A stretch of DNA of 5,688 bases from Clostridiales bacterium (GTDB lineage: Bacteria > Bacillota > Clostridia > Caldicoprobacterales > DTU083): contig JAAZEK010000329.1 in NCBI GenBank assembly GCA_012512335.1, positions 1-5,688 of the forward strand. The letters are read 5' to 3'. A program made the position numbers and the translations under genes. The notes beneath the pieces are model-generated. The model made no database searches and was not told the origin of the DNA. It was given only the letters and a program-made list of their open reading frames with translations. Shown here piece by piece: positions 1 to 5,688 of the stretch; within the stretch, counting starts at the first letter, position 1; the number at the start of each line of letters is the position of its first letter.

Positions 1-1115
1 AATTGATTCATGGTATTGGAATGATCAGCTCTTGTCTTTCCATCTCCAATACCCTTGTCCTTCAATCGGGATAAGGAAGGCAATACATCAATAGGAGGCG
101 AGATATTTTTTCGATGAAGCTCACGGCTAAGGATAATCTGTCCTTCCGTTATATATCCAGTTAAATCAGGGATGGGATGAGTTTTATCATCTTCTGGCAT
201 GGTTAAGATAGGAATCGAGGTAATAGAACCAGGCTTCCCCTTTTGCCTCCCTGCTCTTTCATATATAGAAGCCAGATCCGTATACATATAACCAGGATAA
301 CCTCTTCTACCTGGTACTTCTTTTCGAGCAGCAGATACTTCACGAAGGGCATCTGCATAATTGGTTATGTCTGTTAAGATTACAAGTACATGCATTCCCT
401 TTGTAAATGCCAGATATTCTGCAGCAGTCATGGCTATTCTTGGTGTGGCAATTCTTTCTACTGGTGGATCATTTGCTAGGTTCATAAACATAACTGCCCT
501 ATCTATGGCACCTGTCTCTTTAAAGCTTTCAACAAAAAAGTTGGCTTCTTCAAATGTAATACCCATGGCGGCAAAAACTACGGCAAATGGTTCATCAGTT
601 CCCCTAACCTGAGCTTGTCGGGCTATTTGAGCAGCTAGATTGGCATGGGGTAAGCCTGAAGCTGAAAAAATGGGTAACTTTTGTCCCCTAACTAGAGTAT
701 TTAAACCATCGATAGCAGAAATTCCGGTTTGTATAAATTCCTGAGGATAGTTCCGGGCTACTGGATTCATGGGTAAACCATTGATATCCATGCGTGCTTC
801 AGGTAAAATATCCGGACCATCATCGATAGGTCTGCCTAAACCATCAAATACCCGGCTTAGCATATCCTCGGACACACCTAGCTCCATGCTTCGTCCTAGA
901 AACCTTACCTTGCTGTTTGAAAGGTTGATTCCCGTAGAACTTTCAAAAAGTTGAACCAATGCATTGGAACCATTAATCTCCAATACCCGACAACGTCGTG
1001 TTTCGCCATTTACTAGCTCTATTTCACCTAGCTCATCAAAGGCAACATTCTCAACGCCTCGTACCATCATCAGAGGACCTGCAACTTCCTGTATCGTCCG
1101 ATATTCCTTTGGCAT
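1..1115 (-). CDS. ntpB: V-type ATPase subunit B (3' end missing, runs off the left edge)
   Basis: Regulatory nucleotide-binding subunit of the cytoplasmic A3B3 head. It alternates with A and completes the catalytic site at the A/B interface. About 371 codons are visible, beginning MPKEYRTIQEVAGPLM; the family is usually about 460 residues, so roughly the last 90 lie outside the window. A typical beta-barrel N-terminus is followed by the degenerate nucleotide-binding loop SGLPH (residues 153-157), which replaces a true Walker A as expected for B. Then come the conserved stretches FAAMGITFEEANFF, ILTDITNYADALREVSAA and GRRGYPGYMYTDL. LPSLSRL carries Arg350, equivalent to the arginine finger of E. 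hirae NtpB. The start is well supported: AAGGAGG lies 7 nt upstream inside the last codons of A, and the ATG overlaps the TAA of A by one base (TAATG), which suggests translational coupling. No frameshift is seen. It is also called atpB. Confidence 0.97.
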   Translation of the reverse strand, partial: MPKEYRTIQEVAGPLMMVRGVENVAFDELGEIELVNGETRRCRVLEINGSNALVQLFESSTGINLSNSKVRFLGRSMELGVSEDMLSRVFDGLGRPIDDGPDILPEARMDINGLPMNPVARNYPQEFIQTGISAIDGLNTLVRGQKLPIFSASGLPHANLAAQIARQAQVRGTDEPFAVVFAAMGITFEEANFFVESFKETGAIDRAVMFMNLANDPPVERIATPRIAMTAAEYLAFTKGMHVLVILTDITNYADALREVSAARKEVPGRRGYPGYMYTDLASIYERAGRQKGKPGSITSIPILTMPEDDKTHPIPDLTGYITEGQIILSRELHRKNISPPIDVLPSLSRLKDKGIGDGKTRADHSNTMNQ

Positions 1116-2884
1116 TAGTAGTCCTCCTTTCGTAGTAACTCCTGTATTTCATTGGATAGCTCCTTTATGATGCTATCATATTCTTCTTGTAATCTATCTA
1201 TTTCAACATATTTAAAGCGGCCAATTTTCTCACGTACTGGCAATTGAACCAAATCTTCAATGTCGGCTCCTTGGTCAAGTGCCTCCGCCGATTTTATGTA
1301 ATATTCTAGAATTAGCTTTAACATAAAATATTGCTTTTCCAGGGGAGTATAGGTATCTGTTTCATGAAAGGCATCCTGATGTAGATAATCTTCACGAATG
1401 GAACGGGCTGCTTCCATTTTTAATCTATCTGTAGCAGATAAGGCATCCATACCTACCAACCTTACAATTTCCTCTAGCTCTGCTTCTTCCTGTAGCAACC
1501 CCATAATTTGCTTACGCCTCTCCATCCAATCACTTTGTACATTGCTGTTAAACCATTTATCAGTTGTATCGATATAAAGAGAGTAACTGGTAAGCCAATT
1601 AACTGCTGGGAAATGTCGGCTGTATGCCAAGTTAGCATCCAAGCTCCAAAAGACTTTGACAATACGCAGGGTAGCTTGAACTACAGGTTCAGACATATCT
1701 CCTCCGGGAGGAGATACAGCTCCTATAACTGATAATGCTCCTTCTCTGCCTTCTTTTCCTAATGAAACAACATAACCAGCTCTCTCATAGAACTGAGCCA
1801 AACGACTACCAAGGTATGCTGGGTAACCTTCTTCACCAGGCATTTCCTCAAGCCTTCCGGACATTTCTCGAAGGGCTTCAGCCCATCTGGAAGTAGAGTC
1901 AGCCATTAATGCAACGGAATATCCCATATCTCGATAATATTCTGCTATCGTAATTCCCGTATAGATTGAAGCTTCTCTAGCTGCAACAGGCATATCGGAA
2001 GTATTGGCTATCAAGACTGTTCGCTCCATAAGGGATTTGCCAGACTTAGGGTCCTTAAGCTCGGGAAACTCATTAAGAACGTCGGTCATTTCATTTCCAC
2101 GTTCACCACATCCGATGTATACTACTATATCAGCTTCCGCCCACTTGGCCAGCTGATGCTGTACTACGGTTTTACCTGACCCGAAAGGTCCGGGTACAGA
2201 TGCTACGCCACCTTTTGCAATTGGGAACAAGGTATCTATAACACGTTGGCCAGTAATTAAAGGCATGGATGGTGGTAATTTTTCCTTATATGGGCGCCCG
2301 TTTCGAACAGGCCAGGTTTGCATTAGCTTAATTTGATGCTCTTTACCGTCTTTATTTAATATTGTACCAACACTGTCTTCTACAGTGTATTCCCCTTCAT
2401 TGAGGGCAGATAAAGTTCCTTTAATACCATAAGGAACCATGATTTTATGTAATATAATATCAGTTTCCTGAACTGTCCCAATAATGTCACCTGACTCTAC
2501 CTGGTCACCTGACTTTTTGGTAGGAATAAAGTGCCATTTCTTTTCTCTGCTTAGAGCAGAAACCTCAACACCACGTTTTAAATTATTTCCAGTCTGCTCC
2601 ATGATAGAATCCAATGGGCGCTGAATTCCATCATATATGCTTCCCATAAGCCCTGGGCCTAACTCTACGCTCATGGGCATCCCAGTAGATTCTACAGGCT
2701 CACCAGGCCCTAAACCGGCAGTTTCTTCATATACCTGTATGGAAGCTTCGTCTCCATGTATTTCTATTATCTCACCAATTAGTCGCTGGTCACTTACGCG
2801 GACAACATCAAACATGTTGGCATCCCGCATGCCTTCGGCTATTACAAGTGGCCCGGCTACCTTCTTAATCGTGCCTTTGCTCAT
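1115..2884 (-). CDS. ntpA: V-type ATPase catalytic subunit A
   Basis: Catalytic ATP-hydrolysing or ATP-synthesising subunit of the A3B3 head, 589 residues, the normal family length. It begins MSKGTIKKVAGPLVIAEGM (beta-barrel domain), followed by the A-specific bulge insert at about residues 115-185. The Walker A loop GPFGSGKT is at 232-239 with Lys238. GCGERGNEM carries the catalytic Glu261 and Arg262. The Walker B region ALMADSTSRWAEA has Asp329. The conserved SPPGGDMSEP is near 390-400, and a helical C-terminal domain follows. These positions equal the E. hirae NtpA numbering. I chose ATG 2884 because GAGGTGG sits 6 nt upstream; an in-frame TTG at 2905 would add seven residues (MIKRWTK) unlike the family and would put the binding site inside the gene. 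It lies 44 nt after F and overlaps B by one base. All key residues are intact, so it should be active. Confidence 0.98.
   Translation of the reverse strand: MSKGTIKKVAGPLVIAEGMRDANMFDVVRVSDQRLIGEIIEIHGDEASIQVYEETAGLGPGEPVESTGMPMSVELGPGLMGSIYDGIQRPLDSIMEQTGNNLKRGVEVSALSREKKWHFIPTKKSGDQVESGDIIGTVQETDIILHKIMVPYGIKGTLSALNEGEYTVEDSVGTILNKDGKEHQIKLMQTWPVRNGRPYKEKLPPSMPLITGQRVIDTLFPIAKGGVASVPGPFGSGKTVVQHQLAKWAEADIVVYIGCGERGNEMTDVLNEFPELKDPKSGKSLMERTVLIANTSDMPVAAREASIYTGITIAEYYRDMGYSVALMADSTSRWAEALREMSGRLEEMPGEEGYPAYLGSRLAQFYERAGYVVSLGKEGREGALSVIGAVSPPGGDMSEPVVQATLRIVKVFWSLDANLAYSRHFPAVNWLTSYSLYIDTTDKWFNSNVQSDWMERRKQIMGLLQEEAELEEIVRLVGMDALSATDRLKMEAARSIREDYLHQDAFHETDTYTPLEKQYFMLKLILEYYIKSAEALDQGADIEDLVQLPVREKIGRFKYVEIDRLQEEYDSIIKELSNEIQELLRKEDY
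1123..1129 (-). promoter_or_regulatory. Ribosome binding site of subunit B, inside the end of subunit A
   Basis: AAGGAGG (minus strand) lies 7 nt before the B ATG and is built from the last sense codons of A (Lys-Glu-Asp region). With the TAATG stop/start overlap it fixes the B start and fits coupled translation of A and B, which are needed 3:3. Confidence 0.9.
1696..1716 (-). repeat. Near-perfect 21-bp inverted repeat within subunit A
   Basis: The arms TATCTCCTC and GAGGAGATA surround a 3-nt centre, so the mRNA could form a 9-bp stem with a 3-nt loop. It covers the codons of the conserved SPPGGD motif. Part of the symmetry is forced, because Pro-Pro-Gly-Gly codons (CCN CCN GGN GGN) are self-complementary. 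The right arm also resembles a ribosome binding site upstream of in-frame Met397. Function unknown; it may be coincidental. Confidence 0.6.
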
Positions 2885-2890
2885 TTTGGT

Positions 2891-2897
2891 CCACCTC
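2891..2897 (-). promoter_or_regulatory. Ribosome binding site that decides the subunit A start
   Basis: GAGGTGG on the minus strand is separated by the 6 nt ACCAAA from ATG 2884. It is the best such site in the 44-nt gap between F and A and excludes the upstream TTG at 2905 as the main start. Confidence 0.85.
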
Positions 2898-2928
2898 TTT
2901 ATCAAATTTACATCTATGAGCTTCTGCT

Positions 2929-3264
2929 CTACTCATCTCTAAATAAAATATCGGAACCAACTGCCTTCTCTACCGATCTCTTTACCATCTTCAAGCCAAG
3001 TCCTGTGTTTCCAGAGATTCCAGGAATAGGAATGATAGCGGGCAGTTTGGCTGAACTATAACGAAGTATATCTTCTTTTAATACTTCTGCCAGGGCTTCT
3101 GTAATATAAATAACGGCATATTCATCATTGACAAGCTCCCTTAGCTTTCTTGAACCTTGTGTCAACGCTTCTTCGTCTCTTGCTATAATTGGATAAATAT
3201 CCAAGCCTAATGCCGCAAATCCATATATACTGTCTTGATCTCCCATAACTGCTATTTTAAACAT
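2929..3264 (-). CDS. ntpG: V-type ATPase subunit F (central stalk)
   Basis: Small central-stalk subunit, 111 residues, normal for the family (about 100-110). It binds subunit D and rotates with it, linking the A3B3 head to the C subunit and membrane ring. The N-terminus MFKIAVMGDQDSIYGFAALG is the typical start of the family's Rossmann-like fold (consensus like IGD-DS--GF--LG). The middle part AVIYITEALAEVLKEDI and the segment PAIIPIPGISGNTGLG, also family-typical, follow. The start ATG overlaps the end of C by 8 nt, with AAGGA 6 nt upstream, so F is probably translationally coupled to C. A second ATG 4 nt further upstream is in a different frame. The gene is called ntpG in E. hirae and atpF in other schemes; subunit F is the structural name. 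Confidence 0.94.
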   Translation of the reverse strand: MFKIAVMGDQDSIYGFAALGLDIYPIIARDEEALTQGSRKLRELVNDEYAVIYITEALAEVLKEDILRYSSAKLPAIIPIPGISGNTGLGLKMVKRSVEKAVGSDILFRDE

Positions 3265-4225
3265 ACATAATCCTTAACCTTTCTCTGATGACTTCTTCAG
3301 GAAGTTGATTAAGCTTTCCTTGCAAAATCATACGAACCGTCTTGATCTCATTCTCCCTAGCTAAAAGAAAAGCCGCAAGAGGACCAATGGTAAACTGATT
3401 ATATTTCTGTGGTTGGATTTTACGGATAAGCCAATTTTTACACCAAATTTCAAAATTAGATAAAGAATGCTCCAGTTCGTCAACACCCTTTGCATAATCC
3501 GTTTTACGTAAATACTCAATTATTTCTTCATAGCTAGAAGCTGCCGCCTTGGCAAGAGCTTCAATATCCAGGGAATCACATGCCACCATAGCATTTCGAA
3601 TCCACTGCAGGTCTTTTCCAGTCTCTTGTCCTCGTACGGCTATTTTAATATTTGAAGCGGCTAGCTCGATTTCGGCATGCCATCTCAGTACTTCGTTAGA
3701 TTGCTTCTTACTAATTTCATACAATGTTTCCATTGCTGCCTTGTCTATGATTACATCGCATAATTGACCATCTCCCGTTTGTACAACTGTCTCATATGCT
3801 TCATTGGCGGCAGCCTGCATATGCTCTGGCAACAAGGAGTAATCTTTCTTTCTCACAGCTTCCAAAATAGTTTCTGGATTTATGGTGCTATGTTCTATAA
3901 AATGCCCTGCGGCTGATGCATCTGAAACCACTAGTTTAATAGCTGCTTTAAGGTTGTGATAGTCATTGGGCAGCAAAAACACATCAAATGCAGACATATC
4001 ATCCACTAGCTCCTCTATAAGGTCCCATGCCTTTTTATGTTCATCATCTAGGATCTGCTCCGGTGATTTTCGCCCATCTCTTCCCCAGCCCTTATTCGCT
4101 AAAAGCTGTAAGCATTCATGAACATTTTTAGCTGACATCAATTGTTCTATGAACGGGGCATCCAATAATCTCATTTCGTGGGATCGAATCCGGGCCACTG
4201 CATAGATAAATTGTTTTTCCTGCAT
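3257..4225 (-). CDS. ntpC: V-type ATPase subunit C (AC39 / d-like rotor socket)
   Basis: 322 residues, close to the 320-350 typical of the vATP-synt_AC39 family. This mostly helical, funnel-shaped protein sits on the cytoplasmic face of the K ring and holds the foot of the D/F stalk, passing torque between head and membrane rotor. Family hallmarks are the N-terminal YAVARIRSHEMRLLD, the KGWG element near residue 46, LPNDYHNLKAAIK near 85-97 and the ending EEVIRERLRIMYV. No signal peptide or membrane segment is seen, as expected. ATG 4225 is preceded by AAGGAGG with a 6-nt spacer. The gap from E is 44 nt and holds inverted repeats that may fold next to this binding site; the 3' end overlaps F by 8 nt. 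Confidence 0.95.
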   Translation of the reverse strand: MQEKQFIYAVARIRSHEMRLLDAPFIEQLMSAKNVHECLQLLANKGWGRDGRKSPEQILDDEHKKAWDLIEELVDDMSAFDVFLLPNDYHNLKAAIKLVVSDASAAGHFIEHSTINPETILEAVRKKDYSLLPEHMQAAANEAYETVVQTGDGQLCDVIIDKAAMETLYEISKKQSNEVLRWHAEIELAASNIKIAVRGQETGKDLQWIRNAMVACDSLDIEALAKAAASSYEEIIEYLRKTDYAKGVDELEHSLSNFEIWCKNWLIRKIQPQKYNQFTIGPLAAFLLARENEIKTVRMILQGKLNQLPEEVIRERLRIMYV

Positions 4226-4231
4226 TGGTTT

Positions 4232-4238
4232 CCTCCTT
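4232..4238 (-). promoter_or_regulatory. Strong ribosome binding site of subunit C next to an mRNA structure
   Basis: AAGGAGG with a 6-nt spacer to ATG 4225. Its first base overlaps the 3' arm of a possible long-range stem (4238-4246 with 4299-4307), so folding of the E/C junction could influence its accessibility. Confidence 0.85.
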
Positions 4239-4307
4239 CCTGCAGGTCATTATTGGCTTAATTAAGCTATCAGGTAAACAGTAGCTTGTTTACCTTGTCC
4301 TGCAGGA
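4238..4307 (-). repeat. Nested inverted repeats at the E/C gene junction (possible branched mRNA structure)
   Basis: Three self-complementary elements lie within 70 nt. The outer arms 4299-4307 and 4238-4246 (UCCUGCAGG with CCUGCAGGA in mRNA) can pair over 9 bp. Inside them, 4272-4295 forms a perfect 9-bp stem (arms AGGUAAACA / UGUUUACCU) with a 6-nt loop, covering the last codons of E and the first base of its stop. The 12-bp palindrome GCTTAATTAAGC at 4256-4267 can form a 4-bp stem with a 4-nt loop. No U-tract follows, so this is not a rho-independent terminator. A role in mRNA processing, stability or control of C translation is inference. Confidence 0.55.
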
Positions 4308-4863
4308 TATCTTCCTTGCTGGAGAGAATTGCCTCAAAGCTGCAGTTTTCCTCTATTTCTCCATACACGAGAATAAAACCACCATCTATAGGCCGATCTT
4401 CAGCAGAAAACTTCAATGAGCCGCCTTTGGATTGAACCAATTCATTAAGCTGATTTTCTAAATCAGCAGGAAAGCGCTCTTGGTCATATTTTGAGAATAT
4501 GATTGCTCCATCCTTAGGCAGCGAATAGTGTGCTACCATTTTTCTAATTAATTCAAAGTACTCTTCTGGGGGCATGGATTTTAGCATGTCCCGAGTACGA
4601 TGGATTTTCTTCAGTATTATCTGTTGCTTAGCAGATAATATAGCCTTACGTTTTTGCAAGCTAGCAGCGGATTTAGCGCGCTTAATAATATCTGTTACTT
4701 CTACAGAACTTTCCTGAAGTCTTCTTCGGCTTTCTTCTCTTGCTTTATTCTCAGCTTCTAATATTAATTCTTCTGCTTGCTGACTTGCTTGCTCAAGCTT
4801 GGCATTTGCAATGTCTTGGGCAGTAGATTCAATATGGCTTAATAACTTATCCAAACCTGGCAT
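4270..4863 (-). CDS. ntpE: V-type ATPase subunit E (peripheral stalk)
   Basis: 197 residues, normal for the family. E pairs with a small G/H-type subunit to form the peripheral stalks that stop the A3B3 head turning with the rotor. The first half is a long charged helix rich in Ala, Glu, Lys and Gln (about residues 5-100, for example EELILEAENKAREESRRR), as expected for the coiled-coil stalk. The second half is the globular head-binding domain, with the family signature DGGFILVYGEIEENCSFEAIL split around residues 160-180. ATG 4863 is preferred, with AGGAGG 8 nt upstream; an adjacent in-frame TTG at 4866 (5-nt spacer) would add one residue and cannot be fully excluded. The gap after K is 30 nt. 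The 3' end contains a 9-bp inverted repeat. Confidence 0.94.
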   Translation of the reverse strand: MPGLDKLLSHIESTAQDIANAKLEQASQQAEELILEAENKAREESRRRLQESSVEVTDIIKRAKSAASLQKRKAILSAKQQIILKKIHRTRDMLKSMPPEEYFELIRKMVAHYSLPKDGAIIFSKYDQERFPADLENQLNELVQSKGGSLKFSAEDRPIDGGFILVYGEIEENCSFEAILSSKEDILQDKVNKLLFT

Positions 4864-4871
4864 CAAGACGC

Positions 4872-4877
4872 CCTCCT
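4872..4877 (-). promoter_or_regulatory. Ribosome binding site of subunit E
   Basis: AGGAGG in the 30-nt K/E gap, 8 nt before ATG 4863 and 5 nt before TTG 4866. Spacing and codon type favour the ATG, but either start gives almost the same protein. Confidence 0.8.
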
Positions 4878-4893
4878 ATCCGGAATTTTATTT

Positions 4894-5379
4894 CTAAACA
4901 TTCAAACCGGTAACACCAGTTACGCAAAGAATTGAAATTAGAAGGGCAAGAATTGCATAGGTTTCTACCATCGCAGGAAAAATAATTGCCTTACCGGACT
5001 GATCAGGACGTTTTGTAACCAAAGCAATACTTGAAATGGATACCTTTGATTGACGAAGTGCAGACCACAAGCCAATTATAGCCATAGGCAAGCATGATAC
5101 AAAATAAAGTAAGCCTTTAACTACTGATATATCGGATGAACCGCCCATAACACCGATTTGAGTTAAAGTTAGAAAAGCAATAAGCAATCCATAAATCCCC
5201 TGTGTTCCTGGTAGTAGCTGTAGAATAAGTACCTTACCGAATAAGGAAGGGTCTTCTGTTACTGCTCCGGCTGATGCTTCCCCTGCTTTTCCTACAGCAA
5301 TTGCAGAGCCAATTCCTGACATTAATGCTGCAAGAATTCCTCCCGATAAAGCTAATAATACTCCCCATTTAAGATCCAT
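4894..5379 (-). CDS. ntpK: V-type ATPase subunit K (16-kDa-type rotor proteolipid, predicted Na+-binding)
   Basis: Membrane subunit, 161 residues, forming the ion-carrying rotor ring. Four hydrophobic helices are visible (about 6-29, 48-78, 84-108, 129-156), so this is the duplicated double-hairpin form and not the 80-residue single hairpin. Hairpin 2 carries the ion-binding Glu139 (AMVETYAIL). The equivalent place in hairpin 1 is Gly58 (LLPGTQGIYG), so there is one carboxylate per four helices. The Na+ ligands of E. hirae NtpK (Leu61, Thr64, Gln65, Gln110, Glu139, plus Tyr68 bonding to the Glu) are matched here by Leu56, Thr59, Gln60, Gln110, Glu139 and Tyr63. Na+ coupling is therefore the likely mode, by homology. 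ATG 5379 has AAGGAGG 9 nt upstream and overlaps the end of I by 11 nt. Confidence 0.96.
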   Translation of the reverse strand: MDLKWGVLLALSGGILAALMSGIGSAIAVGKAGEASAGAVTEDPSLFGKVLILQLLPGTQGIYGLLIAFLTLTQIGVMGGSSDISVVKGLLYFVSCLPMAIIGLWSALRQSKVSISSIALVTKRPDQSGKAIIFPAMVETYAILALLISILCVTGVTGLNV

Positions 5380-5688
5380 AATTTGTTTCCTCCTTGATTT
5401 TGTAATATTTAGTTTGTATGCCTAATGGCATAAATTCACTTCCTCCACCTTCATAAAATTTTCCAAAAAATTCAACAAAGGTTAAGCGGTTAGTATGCAC
5501 ATAGGCACCTAAAAGATTTATTCCAATGTTTACGGCGTGACCTGCAAGGAATACGATTATAAACACTATAATGCCACCAACGCTATTTCCTCCCATAGCT
5601 CCCATCTCATTTATTACGGTTGCTATAGCGCCAGTAGCCAAGCCAAGGGCTAGCAATCGAGAGTAGGATAAAATATCACTTAAGTAAC
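5369..5688 (-). CDS. ntpI: V-type ATPase subunit I (a-subunit), C-terminal end only
   Basis: Only the last 105 complete codons are in the window, and the frame stays open to the right edge; the full protein is normally about 600-700 residues. Subunit I is the stator membrane protein that forms the ion half-channels beside the K ring. The visible part starts in the penultimate helix, with SYSRLLALGLATGAIATV; its Arg (5657-5659) corresponds to the essential arginine of the family (Arg735 in yeast Vph1). After a Gly-rich turn comes the last helix with GINLLGAYVHTNRL, whose Arg (5486-5488) matches the second conserved arginine (Arg799 in Vph1). The family-typical tail VEFFGKFYEGGG follows. The stop overlaps K by 11 nt. 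A TTG at 5656 is not the start; it lies inside the conserved helix. Confidence 0.95.
   Translation of the reverse strand, partial: YLSDILSYSRLLALGLATGAIATVINEMGAMGGNSVGGIIVFIIVFLAGHAVNIGINLLGAYVHTNRLTFVEFFGKFYEGGGSEFMPLGIQTKYYKIKEETNYGS
5389..5395 (-). promoter_or_regulatory. Ribosome binding site of subunit K, inside the end of subunit I
   Basis: AAGGAGG with a 9-nt spacer to ATG 5379, formed by the final Lys-Glu-Glu codons of I. A strong site fits the need for many K copies per complex. Confidence 0.85.

Noticed and set aside
361..612. Plus-strand open frame of 83 codons
   Set aside because: It is antisense to the well-conserved subunit B gene, has no convincing ribosome binding site, and the opposite-strand protein fully explains the sequence.
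2486..2514. 11-bp direct repeat GTCACCTGACT (2486-2496 and 2504-2514)
   Set aside because: It comes from two Ser-Gly-Asp triplets with identical codons in the bulge domain of A (KSGDQVESGD); no sign of a mobile or regulatory element.
2885..2905. Upstream TTG start for subunit A adding MIKRWTK
   Set aside because: The extension would cover the clear GAGGTGG binding site for ATG 2884, and family members begin near the KGTIKKVAGP block.
2916..2936. Short inverted repeats between F and A (GAGC/GCTC and ATGAG/CTCAT)
   Set aside because: Stems of only 4-5 bp with no U-tract, easily expected by chance; not a terminator and too weak to call as an attenuator.
2637..2942. Plus-strand open frame of 101 codons over the start of subunit A
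   Set aside because: A shadow of A on the other strand; Ser/Pro/Ile-rich low-quality product with no recognisable domain. Similar plus-strand frames at 769-954, 964-1170, 1508-1732 and 3549-3767 and the minus-strand frame at 1474-1662 are rejected for the same reason.
4225..4250. An out-of-frame ATG at 4248-4250 in the E/C gap that could begin a short leader peptide
   Set aside because: No ribosome binding site precedes it, and its frame runs into C in the wrong frame with no recognisable product.
1..5688. Search for a novel system, insertion sequence, CRISPR array, RNA gene, promoter or operon terminator
   Set aside because: The seven ATPase genes account for nearly every base, and the gaps are at most 44 nt. 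No spaced repeats, no transposase-like protein, no tRNA or rRNA signature and no GC-rich hairpin followed by a T-run were found.

Overview
The window is an internal stretch of an operon for a rotary V-type (A/V-type) ATPase. All seven recognisable genes lie on the minus strand, so transcription runs from position 5688 towards 1. In that order they are: subunit I (C-terminal end only), K (membrane rotor proteolipid), E (peripheral stalk), C (socket between rotor ring and central stalk), F (central stalk), A (catalytic subunit) and B (nucleotide-binding partner, missing its C-terminal part). The order I-K-E-C-F-A-B matches the Enterococcus hirae ntp operon. The small stalk subunit (G/H type) would be expected upstream, and subunit D just past position 1.

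The DNA is moderately AT-rich and densely packed. Nearly every gene has a strong AGGAGG-type ribosome binding site 5-9 nt before its start. Together with an ntp-type operon and a double-hairpin K subunit, this suggests a Gram-positive anaerobe of the Firmicutes, probably Clostridia; genus cannot be read from the sequence.

Layout (minus strand): I, right edge to 5369; K 5379-4894, overlapping I by 11 nt; E 4863-4270 after a 30-nt gap; C 4225-3257 after a 44-nt gap; F 3264-2929, overlapping C by 8 nt; A 2884-1115 after a 44-nt gap; B from 1115 to the left edge, its ATG sharing one base with the TAA of A. There is no gene-free stretch longer than 44 nt, no promoter or rho-independent terminator, no RNA gene, no mobile element and no CRISPR array.

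The A3B3 head uses or makes ATP, the D/F/C stalk turns with the K ring, the E-containing stalks hold the head still, and I provides the ion half-channels. All the catalytic residues I looked for are present. K carries the complete set of sodium ligands known from the E. hirae ring, so the enzyme is predicted to be Na+-coupled. The most unusual nucleotide-level feature is a set of inverted repeats at the E/C junction that could fold into a branched mRNA structure ending at the ribosome binding site of C. I see no undescribed system here; the region is a well-preserved housekeeping or bioenergetic operon.
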